Positions 17,171 through 28,333 of a DNA stretch of 32,319 nt are shown here, in pieces. Under the pieces are notes generated by a model. It saw only the letters and a program-made list of their open reading frames with translations, was not told the origin of the DNA and did not search any database. The stretch's first letter is position 1, and every line of letters begins with the position of its first letter. Both the position numbers and the translations under genes were made by a program. Source of the stretch: Candidatus Desulfobulbus rimicarensis (GTDB lineage Bacteria; Desulfobacterota; Desulfobulbia; Desulfobulbales; Desulfobulbaceae); the NCBI GenBank assembly GCA_008633435.1, contig RKSL01000087.1, forward strand, positions 1 through 32,319, given 5' to 3'.

Positions 17171-19378
17171 ATGTCGAAGATTATCTGTTCTGCAGCTATC
17201 CGTGGCGCCCAGAAAATTGTGGATATGTCTGAGGAGACGTATGAGGAAGCCATTAAAAAATATGGCCCGGATCAGGAAGTCGCCTTTCCGAATACAGCCT
17301 ATTTTCTGCCGATTATTTACTCCATGCTTGGAGCCAAGGTGGAAAAACTCGGTGACATGAAAGATATTTTTCAGGAGTGCCGTAAATTGCTGCCGGCTAT
17401 TGTCACTGAAGATCTCTGGCTGCCTTATCTGGCTCCTGCACTTGACGCAGGGATGGCTACCTATTTTGCCGAGGAGATGTTTGAGGCGATCCGGTACCTT
17501 AATTCCCCGGATTTTTACACCAAAACCGAAGACCCAACTGCTGAGAATCTCTGGCTGGGTGCAGCTGATGATGTTATTTTTCGAAAACGTGGTGTCGAGT
17601 TTGTTGACGGCACGGCCCCTGGTTTTGCCGCCATTGTCGGTTCTCCTGAAGACAGGGAAACCGCCTCGAAAATTGCCATCGAGCTACAGGAAAAAAATCT
17701 CTACATCTTCATGCATGATCAGTCAAACGGCAAAAACATGGCTGAACTGCTGGTCGAAAATGATGTTCAGGTTGGCTGGGGGACACGCCTGGTGCCTTTT
17801 GGTAAATCCTACACATCTGTGGTCTTTGCCATAGGTTTTGCCTGCCGTGTTGCTCTGGCCTTCGGTGGCATTAAACCCGGTGATGCCATCGGTAACCTGC
17901 TCTACAATAAAGATCGTACCTTTGCCTTTGTCATGGCCTTTGGGCCGGTTAGTGACGAATGGTACGCCAATGCTGCAGGTGCCATTAACTGGGGTTTTCC
18001 AACAATTTCTGACTACGATATTCCCGAAGTCCTGCCCACCGGTATCTGTACATATGAGCATGTCGTTTCAAATATTCCCCATGATGAGATTGTCCAGAAG
18101 GCCATTGAGGTGCGTGGCTTAAAGGTTAATGTCACCAAGATTGACATTCCCATGTCTTTTGGCCCGGCTTTTGAGGGTGAGCGTATTCGTAAAGATGATC
18201 TCTATATGGAGTGTGGTGGTGGCCGGACAACCGGTGTTGAGGTGCTTATTTCCAAGGAAATGGATGAGATTGAAGATGGTGCCGTTATCATGGAAGGGCC
18301 GGATATCTGTGATATTGAACTGGGACAGAATCTGCCCATTGGTATCCTGGTGGAGGTTGCTGGACGTGAAATGCAGTCTGATTTTGAGCCTATTCTTGAG
18401 AGGCAGTTTCATCACTTGATGAACTATATCCAGGGGATCATGCATATCGGCCAGCGTAACATCATGTGGGTGCGTATTGGGAAGGCTGCTGTGGAGAAAG
18501 GCTTTTCCTTCAAACATCTTGGCGTTGTCCTGCATGGTAAACTGCATCAGGAATTCGGCGCAATCCTTGATAAGGTGCAAGTGAAAATCTACACGGTGCA
18601 GGATAAGGTCGAAGAGGTCATGGAAATAGCGAAAAGCGTCTACCATGAGCGTGATTTGCGCCTTGGTTCAATGACTGATGAAACAGAAGACGTGTTTTAC
18701 TCATGTACGCTCTGCCAGTCGTTTGCACCGAGTCATGTTTGTGTTATCACTCCGGAGCGAATCGGTATGTGTGGGGCCTATAACTGGCTTGACGGTAAGG
18801 CTTCTTTTCAGATTAACCCGACTGGTCCCAATCAACCCATTGAAAAAGGTGAATGTACTGACGAAGATAATGGCTACTATAGCGGGATTAACGAGTTTGT
18901 CAGTCAGGCTTCCCGTGGTGCTGTTACAGAAGTGAGCTGTTACTCACTCATGAATAATCCCATGACTGCCTGCGGTTGTTTTGAGGCAATCGCTGCCATG
19001 CTGCCCCAGTGTAACGGGATCATGGTGGTCAACCGTGACTACATGGGAATGACCCCGTCCGGGATGAAATTCACCACCTTGGCCGGAATGGCTGGCGGTG
19101 GTATGCAGACCCCAGGATTTATGGGGGTTTCCAAACATTACATGACCAGTAAAAAACTGTTCAAGGCAGAAGGCGGCATTAAACGTGTGGTCTGGCTGCC
19201 CAAGATGTTGAAAGAAGAGATTGCAGAGAAACTCAAGGAGGTCTGCGCGGACATCGGCATGCCTGAACTCTTTGATATGATTGCCACCGAAGAGCAGGGC
19301 ACGACCGAAGAAGAGATCATGGATTTTCTCAAAGAAAAAGGCCACCCTGCCCTTGAAATGGATGAGGCGATCGGCTAA
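17171..19378 (+). CDS. acsB: Acetyl-CoA synthase (CODH/ACS alpha subunit)
   Basis: AcsB makes or cleaves acetyl-CoA from CO, a methyl group and CoA at the Ni-Ni-Fe4S4 A-cluster. The 735-residue length shows the full bacterial form with the N-terminal CODH-binding domain, not the short archaeal CdhC. A-cluster cysteines fall at residues 512, 515, 524 and 534 (CTLCQSFAPSHVC and GMCG) and at 601 and 603 (CGC). Each is offset by six from the remembered Moorella positions (506, 509, 518, 528, 595, 597), so all ligands are present. AGGGAG lies 9 bases before the ATG. The gene follows metF-acsD by 64 bases, and a hairpin with a T-rich tail follows it. CODH, ACS and CFeSP genes being together implies a complete carbonyl-branch complex. 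Confidence 0.98.
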   Translation: MSKIICSAAIRGAQKIVDMSEETYEEAIKKYGPDQEVAFPNTAYFLPIIYSMLGAKVEKLGDMKDIFQECRKLLPAIVTEDLWLPYLAPALDAGMATYFAEEMFEAIRYLNSPDFYTKTEDPTAENLWLGAADDVIFRKRGVEFVDGTAPGFAAIVGSPEDRETASKIAIELQEKNLYIFMHDQSNGKNMAELLVENDVQVGWGTRLVPFGKSYTSVVFAIGFACRVALAFGGIKPGDAIGNLLYNKDRTFAFVMAFGPVSDEWYANAAGAINWGFPTISDYDIPEVLPTGICTYEHVVSNIPHDEIVQKAIEVRGLKVNVTKIDIPMSFGPAFEGERIRKDDLYMECGGGRTTGVEVLISKEMDEIEDGAVIMEGPDICDIELGQNLPIGILVEVAGREMQSDFEPILERQFHHLMNYIQGIMHIGQRNIMWVRIGKAAVEKGFSFKHLGVVLHGKLHQEFGAILDKVQVKIYTVQDKVEEVMEIAKSVYHERDLRLGSMTDETEDVFYSCTLCQSFAPSHVCVITPERIGMCGAYNWLDGKASFQINPTGPNQPIEKGECTDEDNGYYSGINEFVSQASRGAVTEVSCYSLMNNPMTACGCFEAIAAMLPQCNGIMVVNRDYMGMTPSGMKFTTLAGMAGGGMQTPGFMGVSKHYMTSKKLFKAEGGIKRVVWLPKMLKEEIAEKLKEVCADIGMPELFDMIATEEQGTTEEEIMDFLKEKGHPALEMDEAIG

Positions 19379-19392
19379 CTGTTTTGTATTTC

Positions 19393-19433
19393 AAGAGGTT
19401 ATTGCCTGGCACTGACCTCTTTATATTTTTTTT
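19393..19433 (+). terminator. Hairpin with T-rich tail after acsB
   Basis: AAGAGGT (19393-19399) pairs with ACCTCTT (19415-19421) around a 15-base loop and is followed by TATATTTTTTTT. This could be a partial terminator that lowers expression of the downstream genes. The next gene is only 60 bases further on, so some read-through is likely. Confidence 0.5.
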
Positions 19434-19492
19434 ACGATGTTAATCTGCAGCAGTTTATGCTGCGTTTGCGATACGCTTAAGGAGGACAGACA

Positions 19493-20842
19493 ATGGCGTT
19501 AACCGGTATACAGATTCTCAAGATGCTGCCCAAAAAGAATTGTGGTGAATGCGGCATCCCTACCTGTCTGGCATTTGCCATGAAGGTTGCAGCAGGTCAG
19601 ACTGAGATCGAAGAATGCCCGTATGTGAGTGATGAGGCGAAAGCGACCATTGGAGAGGCCTCAGCGCCGCCCATTCGTACCATCAAAATCGGGGCTGGTG
19701 ATGCCGAATTCACCGCAGGTGGAGAAACCTGTCTGTTTCGCCATGAAAAACGGTTTGAGAATCAAACCGGATTGGCAGTGCTTATCTCCACTAACGAGGA
19801 TGCAGCGGCCATAGACGGCAAGATTAAGCGGGCTAACGATTTTGAGTATGAGCGTGTCGGTGTGATGATGCGTAACAATCTTGTTGCCATTAAAGATGCC
19901 GGAGGCAGCAGCCTTGCCGACATTGTCAAAAAAGTTGCGGCTGATGCACCCAAGCAGGCCATTATCCTGATGAGTGAAGATATTGAAGCACTCAAGGCTG
20001 GAGCTGAAGCCTGCGGCGACAACAAACCGCTGCTTTTTGGGGCAACCACAGAGAGCGTTGACGGCTTTGCGGCCCTTGCCAAAGACACAGGTTGCGTGAT
20101 TGGGGTGAAGGGAAAAAACCTTGATGATCTAGTTGAAACGACTGACAAGCTTATGGCAGCAGGTGTGAAAGACATGGTCATTGACACCGGCGCACGAACC
20201 CTGCGTGAAGGGTTTGAGGACAACATTGTTGCCAGGAGATCAGCAGTAAAAGAAAAGTTTAAACCCCTTGGTTTTCCAACCATTACCTTCCCCTGTGAAA
20301 TGGCGGATGACCTGATGATGGAGGCGATGATCGGGTCTGTGTTAATGGCCAAGTATGCAGCAATCACAGTATTTTCTGATATTCAGGGCGATATTCTCTT
20401 TCCGTTACTGCTGGAACAGTTGAATATATTTACTGATCCGCAACGGCCCATGGTCGTGCAGGAGGATATTTATCCCATCACCGGGCCTGACGAGAATTCA
20501 CCGGTGCTCATTACCTGTAACTTTTCGCTCACCTATTTTATTGTTTCCGGTGAGATTGAAGGGTCGAAGATTCCCAGCTGGCTGCTTATCAAGGATACCG
20601 AAGGGTTGTCAGTTCTTACTGCCTGGGCAGCAGGGAAGTTTGGTGCTGATCTCATTGCCATGTTTGTGAAAAAATCCGGTATTGGTGACAAGGTTAAACA
20701 TCATGAGCTGATCATTCCCGGCTATCTGGCAACAATCAAGGGTGAGCTTGAAGAGGAGCTTCCTGACTGGACAATTACCATCGGGCCGCGCGAGGCTGGT
20801 CATCTGCCAGCATTTCTTAAAGAGTGGAAACCGGCCAGTTAG
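19493..20842 (+). CDS. acsC: Corrinoid iron-sulfur protein large subunit
   Basis: AcsC carries the 4Fe-4S cluster and, with AcsD, the cobamide that moves the methyl group from methyltetrahydrofolate to acetyl-CoA synthase. The N-terminal cluster motif has cysteines at residues 17, 20, 25 and 42 (NCGECGIPTC and EEC), the same positions as I recall for the Moorella protein. The 449-residue length is normal. The C-terminal region (LLIKDTEGLSVLTAWAAGKF, then HHELIIPGYLATIKGELEEE) fits the corrinoid-binding domain. A strong AAGGAGG lies before the ATG. Its usual partner acsD is not a separate gene here but is the C-terminal part of the metF fusion two genes upstream. Confidence 0.97.
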   Translation: MALTGIQILKMLPKKNCGECGIPTCLAFAMKVAAGQTEIEECPYVSDEAKATIGEASAPPIRTIKIGAGDAEFTAGGETCLFRHEKRFENQTGLAVLISTNEDAAAIDGKIKRANDFEYERVGVMMRNNLVAIKDAGGSSLADIVKKVAADAPKQAIILMSEDIEALKAGAEACGDNKPLLFGATTESVDGFAALAKDTGCVIGVKGKNLDDLVETTDKLMAAGVKDMVIDTGARTLREGFEDNIVARRSAVKEKFKPLGFPTITFPCEMADDLMMEAMIGSVLMAKYAAITVFSDIQGDILFPLLLEQLNIFTDPQRPMVVQEDIYPITGPDENSPVLITCNFSLTYFIVSGEIEGSKIPSWLLIKDTEGLSVLTAWAAGKFGADLIAMFVKKSGIGDKVKHHELIIPGYLATIKGELEEELPDWTITIGPREAGHLPAFLKEWKPAS

Positions 20843-20865
20843 TCAGCCGTTATCCGTGTTGGGCC

Positions 20866-20899
20866 TGTCAGAAGTCTTTGTGCAAAAAGACTTCTGACA
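20866..20899 (+). repeat. Perfect 14-bp hairpin between acsC and fdhA
   Basis: TGTCAGAAGTCTTT (20866-20879) and AAAGACTTCTGACA (20886-20899) are exact inverse complements around a 6-base loop. No T run follows, so it is not a standard intrinsic terminator. An RNA-stability or processing element is a reasonable guess. Confidence 0.65.
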
Positions 20900-20945
20900 A
20901 CGTGCTCAAAGCCCCTGACATTAATCCGCCAGACATCTTTATTTT

Positions 20946-23900
20946 ATGCCCACAGTCACAATTACGATAGACGACAAGGAAATCGTTGCCGAAAAAGGGT
21001 TAACCATCCTTGAGGTTGCCAGGCGTGCAGATATTGCCATTCCCACCCTCTGTTTTGTCAAAGATTCACTGTCTACACATCCCTGTGAGATTTGTGTTGT
21101 TGAAATTTCAAACTATGCAGACTCCGGTTTAAAATCGACCCTGTCTACAGACAGCTTGTTTAGAGCCTGTGTAACACTTGCCCTCGACGGCATGCAGATT
21201 ACCACCAATTCAGAACTGGTGACAACGCACAGGCAGCAGCGTCTTGCCGATATTTCTGCGACCCATTTTGGTGACTGTAAAGCACCATGTAATCTCACCT
21301 GTCCGGGGCAGATTAATGTGCAGGGCTATATAGCCCACGTTGCCAGGGGCGAATATGAAGAAGCACTTCGTCTGATCATGGAGCGTAACCCTGTGCCTTT
21401 TTCCGTGGGCAGGGTGTGTCCCCGTTTTTGTGAAACACGTTGTCGACGTATTCTGGTGGATGAGCCGGTGTCGATAAATCATCTCAAACGTTTTGTTGCA
21501 GACTGGTGCATGCGCAATGAGATTGACCTGAAAATTCCCAAAGACAAACCCACCGGCAAACGTATTGCGGTTATCGGTGGCGGGCCTGCCGGGTTGACAG
21601 CCGCCTGGTTTCTGACCAGAAAAGGCCATGATGTCACCATATTTGAAGCTGCCCCCAAATTGGGCGGTGCGCTCCGTTATGGATTTCCTGATTATAAAAT
21701 CCCCAGGGAAATTGTCGATTTTGAGGTGAATTCTATTCTGCGCATGGGCATGAATATTCGTCTTTCCCAGAGATGGGGGCGGGATTTCACCCTGCAGGAT
21801 TTAAAAGATATGGGCTATGATGCCACCTTTATCGCTATTGGTGCCACCATAGATGCCCCACTCGATGTGCCCTGTAATGAAAAGGATCATGTCTATAAGG
21901 CAACCGAGTTTTTGCGCATGATTAATGAAGGCCGTGAGCTTGATCTGGGCAAGAGTGCAGCGGTTATTGGCGGGAATAATATAGCCATGGAAGTGGCTCG
22001 CTCCCTGGTTCGTTGTGGAGTACAACAGGTTACAGTGATCTATCCCCGCGCCCGGATTGAAATGCCTGCCAACCAGCGTAATATCCGTGAGGCTGAAAAC
22101 GAAGGTGTTCAGTTTTTGCTCATGGCCTCTCCTGTCGGGTTATGTGGCACCCCCGATGATAATGCCCGTTTGAAACTCGATTTGATCAGGATGAAGCTGG
22201 GTAAGCCCGATAAACGGGGAAAACGTCCTGTGATGCCTATTCCCGATTCGAACAACTCGTTGGCTATTGATACGATTGTGTCATCACTTGGCCAGACTGC
22301 TGTGGCCAATGGCGAAATTAAGGGTGGTGAGCTTGAGGCTTCCATGAAAATCTCACCAACCGGAAATATTGCAGCCAACCCCCGCACGTCACTGACCAGT
22401 GTAGAGGGGGTTTTTGCCGGAGGCGATGCAACCTCAGGAACAAAAACAGTTATCCAGGCTGTGGTTTCTGCACGCCGAGCTGTCCCTAAGATTCATGCCT
22501 ATGTGATGAATCAGGAAAAAGAGGCACCGGAGAGTCGCTTCAATTTTCATCGGGGCCGTACCTTTGACGATGTATCGCTGAAGAATTTTGACGGCATTGC
22601 GGTCAATCTGCGCGAAAAAATGCCGGTGCGTCCCCCCGAAGTTTCCACTCAGGATTTTGATGAAGTCAAACTGGGGTTTACCGAAAAAATGGCCCGTCGT
22701 GAGGCCGAGCGTTGCCTGAAATGCGGCTGTACTGCCTTTGACCGTTGTGATCTTAAGCGTCTTGATATCGAATATGCGGTAAATATCAATAAAACAGGCA
22801 TGGGTAAAGAGCCGACCTATCCCATTGATACTGATCATCGGGCAATTACTGTAGATCGTAACAAGTGTATTTTCTGTGGTCGGTGTGAGCGATCCTGCCC
22901 CTATGACGCGCTGGAAGTGCGAGCTGACTCTTTGGACGATAAGGGGCGGCCGCTGGGGCTTGTTATTGACTTTAAAGACAACTGTGTTTCCTGTGGCAAA
23001 TGTGTGGATAACTGTTCCACCGGCGCCTTGAATAAGAAGAGCAGGATTGTGCCCATCCAGTCTGAAGAGGTACGCGATGTTCACACAACCTGTCCCTATT
23101 GTGGCACTGGCTGTCAGATAATATTAAAGGTCAAGGGGCATACCGTGATGGAGGCTACTGCTGATCCGGCAATCGGCCCGAATTATGGTGATCTTTGTGT
23201 GAAGGGCCGCTTTGGACATAATTTCATCCAGCACCCTGATCGTTTAACCCGGCCACTGATCCGTCGGCAGAAAGGGATGCCCCTTGAACCAGTGAAATGG
23301 GATGAGGCGCTTGATTTTATTGCCCAGTCCTTTTCCAGGATACGGGGAGAGAAGGGGCCGGACGCCCTGGCCGGACTTTCTTCGGCACGGTGTACCACTG
23401 AAGAGAACTATGCGTTCCAGAAATTTTTCAGATCCGGTATTGGTACAAATAATGTTGACCACTGTGCCAGGTACTGACACAGCCCAACGGTGACCGGTCT
23501 GGTCACAGTCCTGGGTTCCGGCGCAATGACCAACACCATCAACGGCATTATTGAGTCCGATGTGATGCTGGTGATTGGCTCAAATACAACAGAAACGCAT
23601 CCCATTATCGGCTTGCGCATGTTGACAGCGGCAAAAAAAGGCTCCAAACTGTTGGTGGCTGATCCTCGACGTATCAAACTCTGTGACAGCGCCACCTTAT
23701 GGATGCAGCAGCGGCCCGGCACAGATGGGGCACTTATTCATGCACTTTGCCATGTGATTTTACGGGAAGGGCTTGAAGATGCAGCATTTATTGAAGCGCA
23801 TACCGAGAACTTCGCAGCGTTTAAAGATTCTGTTGCTCAATGCACTCCTGAGTGGGCAGAGAAGATTTCTCAGGTACCGGCATCGGTCATTGAAGAGGCT

Positions 23901-25172
23901 GCACGGATTTTTGCCAGCGCAGAGAAAGCAGGTATTTACTACACCATGGGCATAACCCAGCATACTTCGGGGACGGATAATGTCTGCGCCCTTGCCAATC
24001 TTGCTCTTATTACCGGCAATCTTGGCAAACCCGGGGCAGGGCTTAACCCCCTCAGAGGGCAGAATAATGTGCAGGGCGCAAGTGACATGGGATGCAACCC
24101 TACATATTTCCCCGGCTACCAGCGCTTTGATGACGAAGCAGCCAGGGAAAAATTTTCTCAAATATGGGGAACGCCGGTTTCAGGGCGTCCTGGTCTGATG
24201 GCCACTGAGATGCCTGCTGCCATTACAGAGGGAAAACTTGCCGGATTATGGATCATGGGGGAAAATCCAATCCTGAGTGACCCCAACAGTGACCATGCCC
24301 GCAAGGCTTTTGAGCAGCTCGAGTTTTTGGTGGTACAGGATATATTCCTCACCGAAACGGCAGAGCTTGCCGATGTGGTTCTTCCTGCGGCATCATTTGC
24401 GGAAAAAGACGGTACCTTTACCAACACAGAGCGTAAGGTGCAGCGGGTTCGGCGTGCTGTGCCGCCTCGGGGAGAGGCCAGGGATGATCTTTCCATCATC
24501 AATATGGTGAGCAAACGTATGCTGGGGAGCCAGGGCGGCTATGCCGGGCCTGTTGATCCGCTGTATCATACTGTGGCGCCGCTTGCAGCTGATGTTTTTG
24601 CAGAAATTACCACCTGCTGGCAGGCAATGGCCGGAATGAGCTATGATCGGCTTGAACAGGGGGCTCTCACCTGGCCCTGTCCGGAAGCTGACCATCCCGG
24701 TACACCGATTTTACACACCCAGGGCATTGTCCGGGGCAAGGGATTGCTTTCAGCCCTTACCTGGAGTGGGCCGGAAGAGATTCCTGATGAGGAGTATCCT
24801 CTTATTCTCACCACAGGACGAGTGTTGTACCAGTACCATACCGGTACCATGACCCGTCGTTCGCCTGTGCTTGAGGGGGCCGCACCTTCTGCCTATGTGG
24901 AAATGAATCCTGAAGATGCCACTGCGCTTGACCTTGAGGATGGCAACGAAGTACAGGCATCATCACGCCGTGGTGCAATCCGGCTGCCAGTCAGGATAAC
25001 TGACCGGGTCAGGAAGGGGTTGGTGTTTATCCCCTTTCATTATAAAGAGGCAGCAGCAAACTTACTGACAAACGATGCTCTGGACCCGCAATGTAAAATT
25101 GCCGAAGCCAAGGTCTGTGCAGTTAAAGTAGAAAAAATTGCCGCAGAAAATGCAGCTATCAGCCTGAACTGA
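20946..25172 (+). CDS. fdhA: Selenocysteine formate dehydrogenase catalytic subunit fused to 2Fe-2S and GltD/NfnB-like flavin domains
   Basis: Reading the TGA at 23475 as selenocysteine gives one protein of about 1408 residues. Order: a 2Fe-2S domain (Cys 36, 47, 50, 75); a GltD/NfnB-like part with Cys 111, 115, 119, 158, 162 and 166, an FAD motif GGGPAG at 211 and a second dinucleotide motif near 340; two ferredoxin clusters (Cys 641-651 and 680-690); and a molybdopterin domain with Cys 716, 719, 723 and 751 and Sec 844 in DHCARYUHSP. The DHCARYU context matches formate dehydrogenases. It should interconvert CO2 and formate, the first step of the methyl branch, with the flavin part suggesting NAD(P)H coupling. 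No signal peptide is seen, so it is cytoplasmic. The ATG lacks a clear ribosome binding site. hdrA and mvhD follow, suggesting a bifurcating complex (inference). Confidence 0.93.
23475..23510 (+). promoter_or_regulatory. Selenocysteine TGA and SECIS hairpin of fdhA
   Basis: The in-frame TGA (23475-23477) is followed by GTGACC (23490-23495), loop GGTCT, and GGTCAC (23501-23506). The loop matches the GGUCU apical loop of E. coli fdhF, and its distance from the TGA (about 21 bases) fits bacterial SECIS elements. Confidence 0.92.
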
Positions 25173-25241
25173 TTTGATAAGTTCAGGGTTAATCCTACGT
25201 AATTGACGAAAATAACTTAGCAATACTAACTGGAGATTGTA

Positions 25242-28200
25242 ATGGGAAAAGGCATGGAACATAGGGCCGGATCAGTGATGGTCGTCGGCGGCGGAATTGC
25301 CGGTGTGCAGGCTGCCCTTGACCTGACTGAACTTGGTTACTACGTCTATTTGGTCGAAAAGGCACCTGTAGTTGGCGGGGTCATGGCCCAGCTGGACAAA
25401 ACCTTTCCTACCAATGATTGCTCTCTTTGAATACTTGCACCTAAGCTGGTAGAGGCCGGTCGGTCTCCAAATATAGAGATGCTCACCAATGCGGATCTTC
25501 TGGCATTGGATGGAAAACCCGGTGACTTCACCGCAAAAATCAGGCAGCGTCCGCGCTATATTGATGCGGATAACTGTACAGCCTGCGGGTTATGCACCCA
25601 GTACTGCCCCAAACATTTGGTGGATCCGTACAACGAAGGATTGGCATTAACCCGGCCTATTCATATAGATTATGCCCAGGCTGTGCCCGCCACCTACTAT
25701 ATTGATCCTTCGTCATGTCTCCATCTGACCCATGATACCTGCCAGATCTGTGTGCCGGTCTGTCAGAGTCATGCGATTAATTTCAGCCAGCAACCCGAAG
25801 AGATTTCGCTTAAAATTGGAGCGGTTATTCTTTCTCCCGGTTTTGGCAGGATCAGTAAAGAAACCCTTGCCAAATTCTCGTATGGCAAGCATCCAGACAT
25901 TGTTACAGCTGTTGAGTTTGAACGAATGACAACAGCCTCTGGGCCTTTTTTGGGCGAGGTAAAATGCTTTTCTGATGGACGTCATCCCAAGTCCATTGCC
26001 TTTATCCAATGTGTGGGTTCCCGTGATCTTGGTTGCAATAACGGCTATTGTTCTTCAGTGTGTTGCATGTATGCCATAAAAGAGGCACTGGTAGCGAAAG
26101 AACATGATCCTGAAGTTGATATTACAGTCTATTACATGGACATCCGCACCCAGGGCAAAGAGTTTGATAAGGCACAGCTGCGGGCCGAGGCCATGGGAAT
26201 TAAATTTGTTCGAGCCAAAGTGGCTGATGTCACCCCCTGGGAGAACAGGTTGCAGCTTACCTATTCAACCCTTGATGGCAGACACGAGTTTGTACCCCAT
26301 GACATGGTGGTGCTTTCTGTTGGTCTTGAAGCACCCAAGGATGCGCACGGGATTGCCAAAATCACCGGTATTGAACTGAATCAATATGATTTTGCCAAGT
26401 CAGACACGTTTGATCCTTTGACAACCAATGTTGACGGTGTTGTTGTGGCAGGTGCTTTTCAGGGGCCAAAAGATATTCCCGAATCTGTAACTCAGGCCTC
26501 AGCTGCAGCTGGGCTTGTTGCCGGAATGCTTGAAAAACAGCGTGGTCAGGGAATTGTTCACACCGAATATCCTGAAGAAAAGGCCATGGGCGAAGAGGTT
26601 CGTATTGGCGTTTTTGTCTGCCATTGCGGTATTAACATTGCCTCTGTTGTGGATGTGCATAAAGTTGAAGATTCTGTTGAAGACATGGAAGGTGTTGTCT
26701 ATCACACCGATTCACTCTATTCCTGTTCCGCAGATGCTGTAGAGACCTTAAAAGAGCGTATTATTGAACATAATTTGAACAGGGTCGTCATTGCGGCATG
26801 TTCTCCACGCACCCATGAACCTCTTTTTCAGGAAACACTGAAAAGCGCAGGGCTGAATCGCTGTCTGATTGAGATGGTGAATATTCGGGATCAATGTTCC
26901 TGGGTTCATGCCGGGGAGCCTGATGCAGCAACAAACAAATCAGAAGATCTGGTGCGTATGGCTGTTGCCAAGGCGCGAGGCATGCAGCCTCTTCCCGAGC
27001 AGACTGTGCCGGTAACCCCCAAGGCGGTGATTGTCGGTGCCGGTATAGCCGGTATGACAGTCGCTCTTACTCTTGCTGATCAGGGGTTTGATTCTGTACT
27101 GCTTGAAAAAGGGAAAACTCTGGGGGGCAACCTTGGTTTGCTGAACCATACCCTTGATGCCAGTGAAACGGCTGCAAAGCTGAAACAACTGGTGGCAAAG
27201 GTCAAGAAAAATAAGAAAATTGATGTGATTACCAGTGCAGAACTTGTAGATTTTTCCGGTTTTGTTGGGAATTTCTCTTCTGTTGTTGCAAGTGGCAAAA
27301 AAGAGCATACCATTGACCATGGTGTTGTAGTACTGGCCACTGGCGGACATGAGCATCGACCAGGCGGGTATTTACTGGATGAAAACAAAAAAGTACTCAC
27401 CCAGATGGAGCTTGAAAAACGGCTTGCTGGTAGAGCTAAGAATAGAGCGCCTGACTCTATAGTCATGATTCAGTGTGCCGGTTCCCGTGGCGATGATCTG
27501 AAGTATTGCTCAAAAGTCTGCTGTAATCATGCGGTAAAAAATGCATTGCAGATTAAGGAGCTGAACCCTGATTCCCAGGTCATAGTGTTGTACCGGGATA
27601 TGCGAACTTACGGCTATGCTGAGGATGCTTACCGTGAAGCGCGCTTAAAAGGTGTTATTTTTATTCCTTACGAGATCGAAAATAGACCTGAAGTCTATGA
27701 AAAAGGTCGCAAACTGCATGTTAAATTCTTTGATGAACTCATGCAGGAGGAAATGGATATAACCCCTGACCTGGTCGCACTTTCTGTTGGTATTGTTCCA
27801 GACGGAACCGAAGACTTGAGCAAGCTTCTGAAAGCGCCTCTTACCGATGATAAATTCTTTCTTGAAGCGCATGTCAAACTTCGTCCGGTGGAGTTGCCAG
27901 TGTCTGGCGTGTATGTCTGCGGGCTGGCCCATGGGCCGAAGCCTGTGGATGAGACTATTGCCCAGGCCCAGGCAGCAGCTGCAAAAGCAGCAATCCCGCT
28001 GGTCAAAGGAGCGGTTTCTGTTGATCCTATTGTGTCAACAGTAGATCAGGACAAGTGTATTGGCTGTAGTCTTTGTGTGAGTCTTTGTCCGTTTGGAGCT
28101 ATTGAGATGATTAAGGTTGGTAAGCGGCGTAAGGCACAGACGATTTCTGCCTCATGTAAGGCCTGCGGTATCTGCTCCAGCCATTGTCCGACTTTTGCAA

Positions 28201-28292
28201 TATCAATGGGTGGCTTCACCAATGAGCAGATTACCGACCAGATTATTGCATTTGGTGGCGTAAAGGAAAAAGAAACCGCCGATGTGGCGTAA
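25242..28292 (+). CDS. hdrA: Selenocysteine-containing HdrA-like flavin electron-transfer protein, double-module
   Basis: Read through the TGA at 25428, the product has 1016 residues. An N-terminal HdrA module has the FAD motif [12 protein letters not shown], then PTNDCSLU with Cys 60 and Sec 63, where HdrA proteins normally have Cys, and a ferredoxin-like motif [12 protein letters not shown] second module begins at [13 protein letters not shown], has its own FAD motif [14 protein letters not shown], and ends with two 4Fe-4S motifs ([11 protein letters not shown] and [11 protein letters not shown]). HdrA is the flavin-bifurcating core of heterodisulfide-reductase-type complexes, which couple ferredoxin to other redox partners. 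Since hdrB and hdrC are absent, this copy probably links FdhA and MvhD, as in other FdhA-HdrA-MvhD clusters. GGAG lies before the ATG. The gene is 69 bases after fdhA. Confidence 0.93.
25428..25467 (+). promoter_or_regulatory. Selenocysteine TGA and SECIS hairpin of hdrA
   Basis: After the in-frame TGA (25428-25430), GAGGCC (25452-25457), loop GGTC and GGTCTC (25462-25467) form a 6-bp stem with one G-U pair. The loop lies about 30 bases from the TGA, within the usual bacterial range. Confidence 0.82.
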
Positions 28293-28333
28293 GATATTCT
28301 GTTATTTGTGCTGAGCTTAAGCGAGGTAAATGA

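Noticed and set aside
23475-23477. Stop codon splitting fdhA into two genes or a pseudogene
   Set aside because: Same frame continues, the site is the catalytic Cys/Sec position of formate dehydrogenases, and a SECIS-like hairpin follows.
25428-25430. Stop codon making a 62-residue truncated flavoprotein plus a separate HdrA
   Set aside because: The reading frame continues without shift, the TGA falls at the family cysteine, and a hairpin with loop GGTC follows.
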